This document shows positions 9,247 through 16,644 of a stretch of DNA of 64,000 nucleotides, piece by piece. The DNA is from Bradyrhizobium diazoefficiens (lineage in GTDB: Bacteria > Pseudomonadota > Alphaproteobacteria > Rhizobiales > Xanthobacteraceae). The notes under the pieces are model-generated. The model ran no database searches, had not been told where the DNA came from, and was given only the letters and a program-made list of their open reading frames with translations. The stretch covers positions 5,608,501-5,672,500 of the forward strand of contig NZ_CP067102.1 in the NCBI RefSeq assembly GCF_016616885.1. Reading direction: 5' to 3'. The translations under genes and the position numbers were made by a program. How positions within the stretch are numbered: the stretch's first letter is position 1; every line of letters begins with the position of its first letter.

Positions 9247-9384
9247 CTCCAGCTACTCCGCAATGCAAGGGTCATCTACGGGGGCCAGTATGCCTGTTCC
9301 CTCAGCTTGACTCAACCTTAAGCGCGATATATTGATCGTTTATCATGAAATAATTCATGATAATTGATCCAATATGGAGCCCCC

Positions 9385-9822
9385 ATGCGTTCCACCCTCG
9401 TCCGGCACGTGCTCGCAGCCCTGTTGTCCATCTCGCCGCTTGGAGATGCCAAAGCCGCAACGGCCAGCGAGCCCGCCGGCGTCTGGCTGACACAGTCTGG
9501 CGATGCGAAGATCAAGGTGAGCCGTTGCGGCAATGCACTGTGCGGCCGGGTCGTCTGGCTGAAAGATCCGCTGGATAAGAAGACGGGAAAGCCGCAGCTC
9601 GACGATCACAATTCCGATCCGGCGCTGCGCGGCCGAAAGATCGTCGGCATCTCCCTCTTCATCAACATGCAGACGGCCGGCGCCAATAAATGGTCGGGCC
9701 GGATCTACAATGCCGACGACGGCAAGACCTACGCGAGCACGGTGACCTTGCTGCCGTCAGGCAATCTCAACGTCCAGGGTTGCATGGGAACGTTGTGTGC
9801 AGGTGAAGACTGGACGCGATGA
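9385..9822 (+). CDS. Secreted DUF2147 protein
   Basis: A 145-aa protein with a signal peptide (to about residue 26) and a DUF2147 domain: GVWLTQSGDAKIKVSRCGNA, LCGRVVWLKDP, then a C-terminal NVQGCMGTLCAGEDWTR with paired cysteines. DUF2147 is a small lipocalin-like beta barrel found in the periplasm; function unknown. Start is ATG 9385 with GGAG just upstream, rather than the earlier Met at 9364. A GC-rich hairpin follows the gene. Confidence 0.85.
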   Translation: MRSTLVRHVLAALLSISPLGDAKAATASEPAGVWLTQSGDAKIKVSRCGNALCGRVVWLKDPLDKKTGKPQLDDHNSDPALRGRKIVGISLFINMQTAGANKWSGRIYNADDGKTYASTVTLLPSGNLNVQGCMGTLCAGEDWTR

Positions 9823-9850
9823 GCCGCGGATCGGCCAGGCAATAAGCGAA

Positions 9851-9876
9851 GCCGCCGGTTCCGGCGGCTCTAAAAT
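9851..9876 (+). terminator. Hairpin terminator after the DUF2147 gene
   Basis: An 8-bp perfect stem (GCCGCCGG with CCGGCGGC, 9851-9868) with a two-base spacer and a short TCTAAAA tail. The tail is weak, so termination strength is uncertain. Confidence 0.55.
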
Positions 9877-9978
9877 CTGCGATGCCGTGTCGGATCGGCG
9901 GCATCTCGTTCGTCCTCGGTGCATGAATGGGCAACAGACGATAACGTCGAGCCCATCAGTTCGAAGGGAATAACGACC

Positions 9979-10422
9979 ATGCCTAGCACCGTACGCCTGC
10001 ACCGCGTTTTGGCCACCAGCCCGGAGAAAGTCTATCGCGCCTTCCTGGAGGCGGATGCGCTGGCAAAGTGGCTGCCGCCGAACGGCTTCACCTGCACCGT
10101 GCACCACTTCGAGCCCAAGGTCGACGGCACGTTCAAGATGTCGTTCCGCAACTTCACGACGGGCAACGGCCATTCGTTCGGCGGCGAATATCTCGAGCTC
10201 GTCCCCGGCGAACGTCTCCGATACACCGACAGGTTCGACGATCCCAATCTGCCGGGCGAAATCCAGGTGACGGTGACGCTGAAGAAAGTCCTTGTCGGCA
10301 CCGAGGTCGATATCACCCAGGCCGGCATTCCCGACGCAATCCCGCCGGAAGCCTGCTATCTCGGCTGGCAGGAATCACTGCGCAACCTCGCGCGGCTCGT
10401 GGAGCCGGAGATCAAGCAATAG
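9979..10422 (+). CDS. SRPBCC-family (AHSA1-like) protein
   Basis: A 147-aa START/Bet v1-like helix-grip fold. It opens with TVRLHRVLATSPEKVYRAFL and ends with a C-terminal helix (GWQESLRNLARLVEPEIKQ). Family members bind hydrophobic ligands or act as Hsp90-cochaperone-like domains; the ligand here is unknown. The in-frame start at 9919 would add 20 residues that do not belong to the fold, so ATG 9979 is chosen. Confidence 0.88.
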   Translation: MPSTVRLHRVLATSPEKVYRAFLEADALAKWLPPNGFTCTVHHFEPKVDGTFKMSFRNFTTGNGHSFGGEYLELVPGERLRYTDRFDDPNLPGEIQVTVTLKKVLVGTEVDITQAGIPDAIPPEACYLGWQESLRNLARLVEPEIKQ

Positions 10423-10436
10423 CTCATAGGTCGAGC

Positions 10437-10473
10437 AAGCGAAGGCGGGCGGTCACGCGCCCGCCTTCCGCTT
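10437..10473 (+). terminator. Long hairpin after the SRPBCC gene
   Basis: A nearly perfect 15-bp stem (10437-10451 with about 10458-10473) and a short loop, 15 bp past the stop. There is no T tract; it abuts the Hsp70 remnant and may terminate from either side. Confidence 0.5.
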
Positions 10474-10571
10474 GAGCCCGCCATCCGCGGTTCAGCTCGG
10501 GACTGTGTCCGATCAGCGCCAGGCCGCAGGCGATCGACTCGAACTGGTCGCCCGACATCAGCTGCTCGTTG
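10471..10571 (-). pseudogene. Detached 3' end of an Hsp70-family gene
   Basis: On the minus strand this stretch reads NEQLMSGDQFESIACGLALI and matches the C-terminus of the complete Hsp70-like gene at 11039-12370 (NERLMSGDQFESIAYGLALI). At DNA level 10471-10571 aligns with 11057-11165 with one 8-bp gap and a handful of changes. No start or ATPase part is present. The DUF3551 gene lies between remnant and intact gene, so the remnant marks an insertion or allelic exchange at the gene's 3' end. Confidence 0.8.
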
Positions 10572-10581
10572 TCATCGCGCT

Positions 10582-10845
10582 TTAATAGACGCCGCCTTGC
10601 TGTCGTCGGGTATTGTGGCCAGGCGATCCCCGCCAATATGGGTTCTCCAGGCACATGGCCGAGAGTCCCGAAGCCGTCGCCCGGCACTGATCCATCGAAG
10701 TGTAGCTGCAGTCGACGACGATGAGGCCCCGCTGGTGCCACGATTGAAGACAGACCGGATAACGTGGATCGTAGCGTTGAGCCGAGGCCGGGACGACTCC
10801 GAGAATCGTCGCGCCCGCCAGGATGATCCAACAAGGCATGCGCAT
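10582..10845 (-). CDS. DUF3551 family secreted small protein
   Basis: An 87-aa protein with a signal peptide (MRMPCWIILAGATILGVVPA) and the DUF3551 pattern YPVCLQ, DCSYTSMDQCRATASG, CLENPYW, with four spaced cysteines. The family is nearly confined to Bradyrhizobium relatives and has no known function. It is wedged between the intact Hsp70-like gene and a copy of that gene's 3' end, so it probably arrived with the rearrangement. Confidence 0.8.
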   Translation of the reverse strand: MRMPCWIILAGATILGVVPASAQRYDPRYPVCLQSWHQRGLIVVDCSYTSMDQCRATASGLSAMCLENPYWRGSPGHNTRRQQGGVY

Positions 10846-11038
10846 CTCGTAAACTCTCTTTGGATTTCAGACCGGCGAGCACGACAGCATGGATTTGCCC
10901 GCCACGCTATTGGATCTTGCTGGAGAACCGCCACATGACTGATCTCCCCTGACGATTGATTCAGAGGGTTTACGGTCGAGGGACGCCAACCGCCATTGAT
11001 TTAAGCCAAAGCTTCGCAACGTGGAAACATTGCGGCCC

Positions 11039-12370
11039 CTATACGCCTGCCCCCGACTTGAGCCCACCGTCCGCGGTCCAGCGGCCCGGCTCGGGACTGT
11101 GTCCGATCAGCGCGAGGCCATAGGCGATCGACTCGAACTGGTCGCCCGACATCAGCCGCTCGTTGCCGAACCGGTCTGCGAACAGTTTTCGCACCGCCGG
11201 CACGAATGAGGTGCCGCCAGTCAAGAACACCTTCTCCACCTCGCGCGCGGTGATGCCGGCTTCCCCCAGCACCTTGTCGACCGTGGCGCCTAGCCGGGCG
11301 ATGTCGTCGGCAATCCAGGCGTCGAAGTTTTTCCGTGTGATGGTCGAGCCGATCTCGACACCGCCTCCCCTGAAGCGGAAGTCGACCTCGTCCTTGGCCG
11401 ACAGCGCGACCTTGGCGTCCGACACCGCGCGGTACAGCGAGAAGCCGAGATCAAAATCGACGATGGTGATGAAATCCTCGAGCAGCGCCGGCTCCAATGC
11501 AGTGCGCGCAAGCTCCCGCAGCTCGCGGAGATCGCCGTTGCTCTTCATCAGCGCGAGCTGATGCCAGCGCGCGAGGTTGGTATAGTGACTGTTCGGGATC
11601 GGCAGCAGCTTGTCGAACGAGCGGAAGCTCGATCCTTTGCCGAGCCGCGGCGAGATGACGTGATCGACGATGCGATAATCGAACGTATCCCCCGCAATGC
11701 CGATGCCGGCATGTCCGAGCGGCTCGGCGCGCAACACGCCGCCCGCGCGTGAGAAGCGCATCACCGAGAAGTCGCTGGTGCCGCCGCCGAAATCCGCAAC
11801 CAGCACTGTGGCATCACGCTCCAGCCGGCGGGCGAAGGAGAACGCCGCGCCCACGGGCTCATAGACATAGCGCGCGTGGCCGGCGCCGAGGCGCTCGAAC
11901 GCCGCGCGATAGCGCTGCATGGCCAGATCGTCGTCGGGATTGCCGCCGGCAAAGCGCACGGGCCGGCCGACCGTGATGTTGGCCGCCTCGAAGCCGAACT
12001 TGTCGCCGCCATGGCGCGCCAGCGTCCGCAGGAACGCCGCCAGAATATCCTCGAACTTGAAGCGCTGCCGGAACACTTGGGTGGTGTTGAAGTTCGAGCT
12101 TGCCGCGAAGGTCTTGAACGACTGCAGGAAGCGGTAGACATGGCGTCCCTCGAGAAACTGCTCGATCGCCCACGGGCCGCCTTCGGCCTGGGCGCCGGCG
12201 CCCGGCCGGTCTTCCCAGAAGCACAGGGCCGAGACGAAGGTGCTGTGGCGTTGTCCGCCATGGTCGAAGCGGATCGCCTCGACCCGGCGATCGTCCACCG
12301 CAAGTGCGACGACGGTGTTGCTGGTCCCAAAATCGATGCCGATCGAGACGGCGGGCGAGGCGCTCGACAT
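11039..12370 (-). CDS. Hsp70-family protein (DnaK-like, YegD type)
   Basis: A 443-aa protein consisting of the Hsp70 actin-like ATPase domain only. The N-terminal phosphate loop is GIDFGTSNTVVALAVDD, the second is VLVADFGGGTSDFSVMRFS, and the adenosine motif is VFLTGGTSFVPAVRKLF. The substrate-binding beta domain and lid of DnaK are absent, as in YegD-like proteins. It probably acts as a specialised chaperone ATPase. No DnaJ or GrpE gene is nearby. Confidence 0.88.
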   Translation of the reverse strand: MSSASPAVSIGIDFGTSNTVVALAVDDRRVEAIRFDHGGQRHSTFVSALCFWEDRPGAGAQAEGGPWAIEQFLEGRHVYRFLQSFKTFAASSNFNTTQVFRQRFKFEDILAAFLRTLARHGGDKFGFEAANITVGRPVRFAGGNPDDDLAMQRYRAAFERLGAGHARYVYEPVGAAFSFARRLERDATVLVADFGGGTSDFSVMRFSRAGGVLRAEPLGHAGIGIAGDTFDYRIVDHVISPRLGKGSSFRSFDKLLPIPNSHYTNLARWHQLALMKSNGDLRELRELARTALEPALLEDFITIVDFDLGFSLYRAVSDAKVALSAKDEVDFRFRGGGVEIGSTITRKNFDAWIADDIARLGATVDKVLGEAGITAREVEKVFLTGGTSFVPAVRKLFADRFGNERLMSGDQFESIAYGLALIGHSPEPGRWTADGGLKSGAGV

Positions 12371-12595
12371 GAACCACTCTGCAAGATGCTTGGAAAAGGG
12401 GGCGAACCACTAGCTGTTTTGCACTGCGGTGCCAAGAGCCGGGTCAAGAGCCGATCTGTAGCGGCCCGGAGCCTGTTTCCCGCGCCTTTGAGCCCCAAAA
12501 CGGCAGGTTTTTGACCTCAGCGGCCCCGCTTTGACGAAGCATTATGCTGCAATGCGGCAGATCGAATGCTGCCATGCAATGGCGTGCGTGGACAG

Positions 12596-12612
12596 TGGCA
12601 TCTGGTATACAT
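12596..12612. promoter_or_regulatory. Oxalate-regulon operator copy 3
   Basis: TGGCATCTGGTATACAT, matching the six-site consensus except in the last two bases. It lies 56 bp before the start of the 45-aa small gene. Confidence 0.65.
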
Positions 12613-12668
12613 AGATTGCCTTCCGAAATGAGACAGCATTATTGACCGTCTCGAGAAAGGAAATTCCG

Positions 12669-12806
12669 ATGTCCAAGACCGCTTCCGTCGCGCTCGCGCC
12701 CTCCGCCTCGCTGTTCGCCCGCTTCATGGCCGCCGTCGACCGCTTCCTGATGGCGAGCGCCGAGATCTCCAACCACAACGGCGATCTGCCCCGTTTCGGC
12801 CTGTAA
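12669..12806 (+). CDS. 45-aa small protein in the oxalate regulon
   Basis: ATG 12669 follows a GAGAAAGGAAAT ribosome site, and the frame closes at TAA 12804-12806. The product reads MSKTASVALAPSASLFARFM, then AAVDRFLMASAEISNHNGDL and PRFGL. The middle is an amphipathic helix. An operator of the oxalate set lies just upstream and a clear terminator at 12878 downstream, so it is a free-standing transcription unit. The codon pattern is G/C-rich at third positions like its neighbours. No family recognised; a role as a regulator or membrane-peripheral accessory in oxalate metabolism is a guess from context. Confidence 0.65.
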   Translation: MSKTASVALAPSASLFARFMAAVDRFLMASAEISNHNGDLPRFGL

Positions 12807-12877
12807 GGGCCAGGGCGAGAGCCGGCGCGTCGAATTGTCGCGGCGGTTGTAATACCAGCGAACTCCTACTTTTGAAG

Positions 12878-12908
12878 AATGGCCCTGCTCTGCGGGGCCA
12901 TTTCTATT
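12878..12908 (+). terminator. Terminator after the 45-aa gene
   Basis: Stem AATGGCCC (12878-12885) with GGGCCATT (12895-12902), then a T-rich tail. It separates the small gene from the first OFA transporter. Confidence 0.8.
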
Positions 12909-12987
12909 TGGGAATCGGCACATTTGCGCAGCCTCGCAAACGAGGTTGCGTCATAAGCGCACAATGGGCCGACGCGCGCTTGATGCT

Positions 12988-13004
12988 TGGCATAATGAAT
13001 ACAA
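12988..13004. promoter_or_regulatory. Oxalate-regulon operator copy 4
   Basis: TGGCATAATGAATACAA. The left half-site is perfect and the right half is degenerate. It lies 51 bp before the first OFA transporter start. Confidence 0.6.
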
Positions 13005-13055
13005 GAATGCCGCCAACGCTCGCTCCAAAAAACAGAAGCGCTCATTGGAGGATTC

Positions 13056-14345
13056 ATGACGGACATGGTGCAAACAACAACGGCTCCTGCAGCCGCGCGC
13101 GTCAGCGACACATATCGCTGGGCGCAACTGGCGATCGGCGTAGCGGCCATGGTGATGATCGCCAATTACCAATATGGCTGGACGTTCTTCGTCCCCGACA
13201 TCCAGAAGAAATTCGGCTGGGATCGCGCTTCGATCCAGTGGGCCTTTACTCTGTTTGTTTTGTTCGAGACCTGGCTCGTGCCGGTCGAAGGATGGTTTGT
13301 CGATAAATACGGTCCGCGCATCGTCGTGCTCGTCGGCGGCGTGCTCTGCGCGATCGGCTGGGCAATCAACGCGGAGGCCACCACGCTCAACGGCTACTAT
13401 CTCGGCATGATCATCGCGGGCATCGGCGCGGGCGGCGTCTACGGCACCTGCGTCGGCAATGCGCTGAAATGGTTTCCCGACAAGCGCGGTCTTGCCGCGG
13501 GCATCACGGCCGCCGGCTTTGGTGCAGGCTCCGCGCTCACCGTCGCGCCGATCCAGGCCATGATCAAGGACAGTGGCTTCCAGACCACCTTCCTCTATTT
13601 CGGCCTCGGACAAGGCATCATTGTCGCCATTCTTGCCTTCTTCCTGATTGCGCCGAAGGCGGGACAAGTGCCTGCTGCGGTTCAGAATGCGACGCTCGCG
13701 CAGACGCGGCGCAACTACCAGCCGACCGAAGTTTTGCGTCAGCCGATCTTCTGGTTGATGTACTTCATGTTCGTGATCGTCGGCGCCGGCGGCTTGATGG
13801 TGACGGCGAATTTGAAGCCGATCGCGGTCGACTGGAAGGTCGACGCCGTGCCGGTCACGCTGATCGGCATGACCATGACCGCGGTGACGTTCGCGGCAAC
13901 CATCGACCGCGTGCTCAACGGCCTGACGCGTCCGTTCTTCGGCTGGATCTCCGACATGATCGGCCGCGAGAACACGATGTTCATCGCCTTCGGCATGGAA
14001 GGCATCGGCATCTGGATGCTCTATCTCTGGGGCCAGGATCCGATCTGGTTCGTGATCCTGTCGGGTTTCGTGTTCTTTGCCTGGGGCGAGATCTACTCGC
14101 TGTTCCCCTCGACCTGCACCGACACGTTCGGCGCGAAGTTCGCGACCACCAATGCCGGCCTGCTCTACACCGCCAAGGGCACCGCCGCATTGCTGGTGCC
14201 GCTCGCGAACTACGTGCAGCAGACCTCCGGCCACTGGGACAACGTGTTCATCCTCGCGGCCGGCGCCAACATCCTGGCCTCCCTGCTTGCGATCGTGGTG
14301 CTGAAGCCCTGGCGCAAGGTCGTGGTCGCGCAATCGAGCGTCTGA
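13056..14345 (+). CDS. OFA-family MFS transporter, probable oxalate/formate carrier
   Basis: A 429-aa protein with 12 predicted membrane helices. It has the OFA features: an aromatic-rich first helix (MVMIANYQYGWTFFVPDIQK), the helix 2-3 loop FVDKYGPR, and GGVYGTCVGNALKWFPDKRG in helix 4-5. OxlT-type members exchange oxalate for formate. An operator copy stands upstream and a terminator follows, so it is a single-gene unit in the oxalate regulon. The substrate is inferred from family and context. It is clearly paralogous to the next gene. Confidence 0.88.
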   Translation: MTDMVQTTTAPAAARVSDTYRWAQLAIGVAAMVMIANYQYGWTFFVPDIQKKFGWDRASIQWAFTLFVLFETWLVPVEGWFVDKYGPRIVVLVGGVLCAIGWAINAEATTLNGYYLGMIIAGIGAGGVYGTCVGNALKWFPDKRGLAAGITAAGFGAGSALTVAPIQAMIKDSGFQTTFLYFGLGQGIIVAILAFFLIAPKAGQVPAAVQNATLAQTRRNYQPTEVLRQPIFWLMYFMFVIVGAGGLMVTANLKPIAVDWKVDAVPVTLIGMTMTAVTFAATIDRVLNGLTRPFFGWISDMIGRENTMFIAFGMEGIGIWMLYLWGQDPIWFVILSGFVFFAWGEIYSLFPSTCTDTFGAKFATTNAGLLYTAKGTAALLVPLANYVQQTSGHWDNVFILAAGANILASLLAIVVLKPWRKVVVAQSSV

Positions 14346-14375
14346 GCCCGCTCGCACAACGCCCTCTCGCGAACG

Positions 14376-14408
14376 ACGCCCGGCCTCACGGCCGGGCGTT
14401 TTCGTTTT
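14376..14408 (+). terminator. Terminator after the first OFA transporter
   Basis: A 10-bp perfect stem (14376-14385 with 14390-14399) with TCAC loop and a TTTCGTTTT tail. Confidence 0.92.
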
Positions 14409-14489
14409 GGCCGAATATACCACAATACCGGAAACCCGAAGGAATCCTGCACTTTTTGTCAGCGGCCCGCCAAGATAGGACTTGCTTTC

Positions 14490-14506
14490 TGGGATATGGT
14501 ATACCA
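14490..14506. promoter_or_regulatory. Oxalate-regulon operator copy 5
   Basis: TGGGATATGGTATACCA, 100 bp before the second OFA transporter. The centre contains the palindrome TGGTATACCA. Confidence 0.7.
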
Positions 14507-14605
14507 AGCTGCCGGCCGCGCTTGCGACGATAAGCCACAATATTTGCGACACTCCGTCATATGGGCAGCAGTGTCGCGACCAGACAGGCGCTTGGGAGGT
14601 TGTTG

Positions 14606-15928
14606 ATGATGTCCAGCATGGACGGCGCGGTGACCGCTGCGCCCCTACGAACCGGTTTCCGTTGGCTCCAGCTCGCCATGGGCATCGTCTGCATGGCGAT
14701 GATCGCGAACCTGCAATATGGCTGGACGCTGTTCGTCGATCCGATCGATCACGAACACCATTGGGGTCGCGCCGCGATCCAGCTCGCCTTCACCATCTTC
14801 GTCGTCACCGAGACTTGGCTGGTTCCGGTCGAGGCGTGGTTCGTCGACAAATACGGCCCGCGCATCGTCATCATGTTCGGCGGCGTGATGATCGCGCTGT
14901 CCTGGGTGCTCAACTCCTACGCAGATTCGCTTCCCCTGCTCTATACCGCAGCCGTCATCGGCGGCATGGGCGCGGGCGCGGTGTACGGCACCTGCGTCGG
15001 CAACGCGCTGAAATGGTTTCCCGATCGCCGCGGCCTCGCCGCGGGTGCAACGGCCGCCGGCTTCGGCGCGGGCGCCGCGCTCACCGTAGTGCCGATCGCG
15101 GCCATGATCGTCGCGAGCGGCTATCAGCACGCGTTCCTCACCTTCGGCATCGGCCAGGGCGTGATCGTGTTCGTGCTCGCTTTCTTCATCCAGCCGCCGC
15201 GGATCTCGATCCCGCCGAAGAAGAAGCAGCTCAATTTGCCGCAGACCAAGATCGACTTCACGCCGCCGCAGGTGCTGCGCGCCCCTATTTTCTGGGTGAT
15301 GTACCTCGTCTTCGTGATGGTCGCCTCCGGCGGCCTGATGACCGCGGCGCAGATCGCGCCGATCGCGCACGACTTCAAGATCGCCGACACGCCGGTCACG
15401 CTCGCCGGCTTCCAGATGGCGGCACTGACGTTCGCCATTTCGCTCGACCGCATCTTCGATGGTTTTGGCCGCCCGTTCTTCGGCTTCGTCTCCGACACGA
15501 TCGGCCGCGAGAACACCATGTTCATCGCGTTCGGCACCGCCGCGCTGATGCTGCTCACGCTGTCGGCCTATGGCCATGTTCCGCTCGTGTTCGTGCTGGC
15601 CACCGCGGTTTATTTCGGTGTGTTCGGCGAGATCTACTCGCTGTTCCCCGCGACCTGCGGCGACACCTTCGGCTCGAAGTTCGCGACCACCAACAACGGC
15701 ATGCTCTACACAGCGAAGGGCACCGCCTCCCTGCTCGTCCCGCTCGCAAGCGTGATCTCGACCGCCTATGGCTGGAAGGCCGTGTTCGTGGTGGCAGTGG
15801 CGCTGAACGCGACGGCCGCGCTGATGGCGCTGTTCGTGATCAAGCCGCTGCGCCGCTCCTTCATCCTGGGCAAGGAAGCCGAGAGCATCGACACCGCGGC
15901 CACCACCACCAAGACCGAAGCAGCGTAG
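14606..15928 (+). CDS. Second OFA-family MFS transporter
   Basis: About 440 aa from ATG 14606, chosen because GGGAGG lies at 14594-14599; an upstream in-frame ATG at 14561 would add 15 residues. Twelve membrane helices and the same signature blocks as the gene before it (MAMIANLQYGWTLFVDPIDH, FVDKYGPR, GAVYGTCVGNALKWFPDRRG). It has its own operator copy and terminator. Tandem carriers under the same operator may differ in affinity or counter-ion. Confidence 0.88.
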   Translation: MMSSMDGAVTAAPLRTGFRWLQLAMGIVCMAMIANLQYGWTLFVDPIDHEHHWGRAAIQLAFTIFVVTETWLVPVEAWFVDKYGPRIVIMFGGVMIALSWVLNSYADSLPLLYTAAVIGGMGAGAVYGTCVGNALKWFPDRRGLAAGATAAGFGAGAALTVVPIAAMIVASGYQHAFLTFGIGQGVIVFVLAFFIQPPRISIPPKKKQLNLPQTKIDFTPPQVLRAPIFWVMYLVFVMVASGGLMTAAQIAPIAHDFKIADTPVTLAGFQMAALTFAISLDRIFDGFGRPFFGFVSDTIGRENTMFIAFGTAALMLLTLSAYGHVPLVFVLATAVYFGVFGEIYSLFPATCGDTFGSKFATTNNGMLYTAKGTASLLVPLASVISTAYGWKAVFVVAVALNATAALMALFVIKPLRRSFILGKEAESIDTAATTTKTEAA

Positions 15929-15952
15929 CGACCACACGCTTTTAGATCGGTC

Positions 15953-15985
15953 AAAAGGGGCGCAGCGATGCGCCCCTTTTTCTTT
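15953..15985 (+). terminator. Terminator after the second OFA transporter
   Basis: A 12-bp perfect stem (15953-15964 with 15969-15980), GCGA loop, and a T-rich tail. Confidence 0.93.
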
Positions 15986-16066
15986 GTCTCCTTTGTGCCG
16001 CGACGACAAACGTCAGCATTCCTGCCGCAAGAATTTTCGGATCAGCCAAATCGAGCGCTTGACGAT

Positions 16067-16083
16067 TGGCATTATGTATACCA
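16067..16083. promoter_or_regulatory. Oxalate-regulon operator copy 6
   Basis: TGGCATTATGTATACCA, 34 bp before the CBS-domain gene. It has a perfect left half-site and a right half of ATACCA. Confidence 0.72.
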
Positions 16084-16116
16084 AACTCGGTCCGTCATTC
16101 ACCCAGGGAGGTTGCA

Positions 16117-16545
16117 ATGCTGGTCGGAGACATTCTGCGCAAGAAGACGCCGCGCGTTGTCACGGTGCGAATGAACGAAACGGTGGGTATCGCCGCCAAG
16201 CTGATGCGGGCCAACAACATCAGCGCGCTGGTGGTGAAGGACGTGGTCCGCTCGGAAGGAAATACCGCGGTCGGCATGTTCACCGAGCGCGACGTGGTGC
16301 GCGCGGTCGCCGAGCACGGCGCCAACGCCGTCAACGTCAAGGTCTCGCAGCTGGTCTCGGTGCAGCAGCTGGTCTCCTGCACCTCCTCGGACACGATCGA
16401 GCACGTCAGGCATCTGATGAACCGGAATCACATCCGGCACCTGCCCGTGATCGACGATTACAGCCTCGTCTCCGTCATCAGCATGCGCGACATCGCGACT
16501 GCGATTGACGAAGCGCTCAACGGCACGCCGCAAGCAGCCGCCTGA
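16117..16545 (+). CDS. Two-CBS-domain protein
   Basis: A 142-aa protein made of two CBS motifs: the first includes NISALVVKDVVRSEGNTAVG and MFTERDVVRAVAEHG, the second NRNHIRHLPVIDDYSLVSVI and SMRDIATAIDEAL. Stand-alone CBS pairs bind adenine nucleotides and regulate partner enzymes. Start ATG 16117 has GGGAGG upstream. The oxalate operator directly before it puts it in the same regulon, so it may sense energy state for oxalate metabolism; ADP is a known activator of oxalyl-CoA decarboxylase in the Oxalobacter enzyme, which makes a link plausible but unproven. Confidence 0.85.
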   Translation: MLVGDILRKKTPRVVTVRMNETVGIAAKLMRANNISALVVKDVVRSEGNTAVGMFTERDVVRAVAEHGANAVNVKVSQLVSVQQLVSCTSSDTIEHVRHLMNRNHIRHLPVIDDYSLVSVISMRDIATAIDEALNGTPQAAA

Positions 16546-16575
16546 AGCGGCACTCTTCCCCTGCGACTACCGGCC

Positions 16576-16599
16576 CCGGCTCGGAGACATCCGAGCCGG
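16576..16599 (+). terminator. Hairpin after the CBS gene
   Basis: A 9-bp perfect stem (CCGGCTCGG with CCGAGCCGG) but no proper T tract, so it is only a possible terminator or attenuator before the ketopantoate-reductase-like gene. Confidence 0.4.
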
Positions 16600-16644
16600 A
16601 CCGGATCTTTCGTCCCAAAATTCCGGTACTCCCGCGAGGATTTC

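Noticed and set aside
14645..16009. 454-aa minus-strand frame opposite the second OFA transporter
   Set aside because: Antisense shadow of the transporter with His/Arg/Asp-rich composition and no motif.
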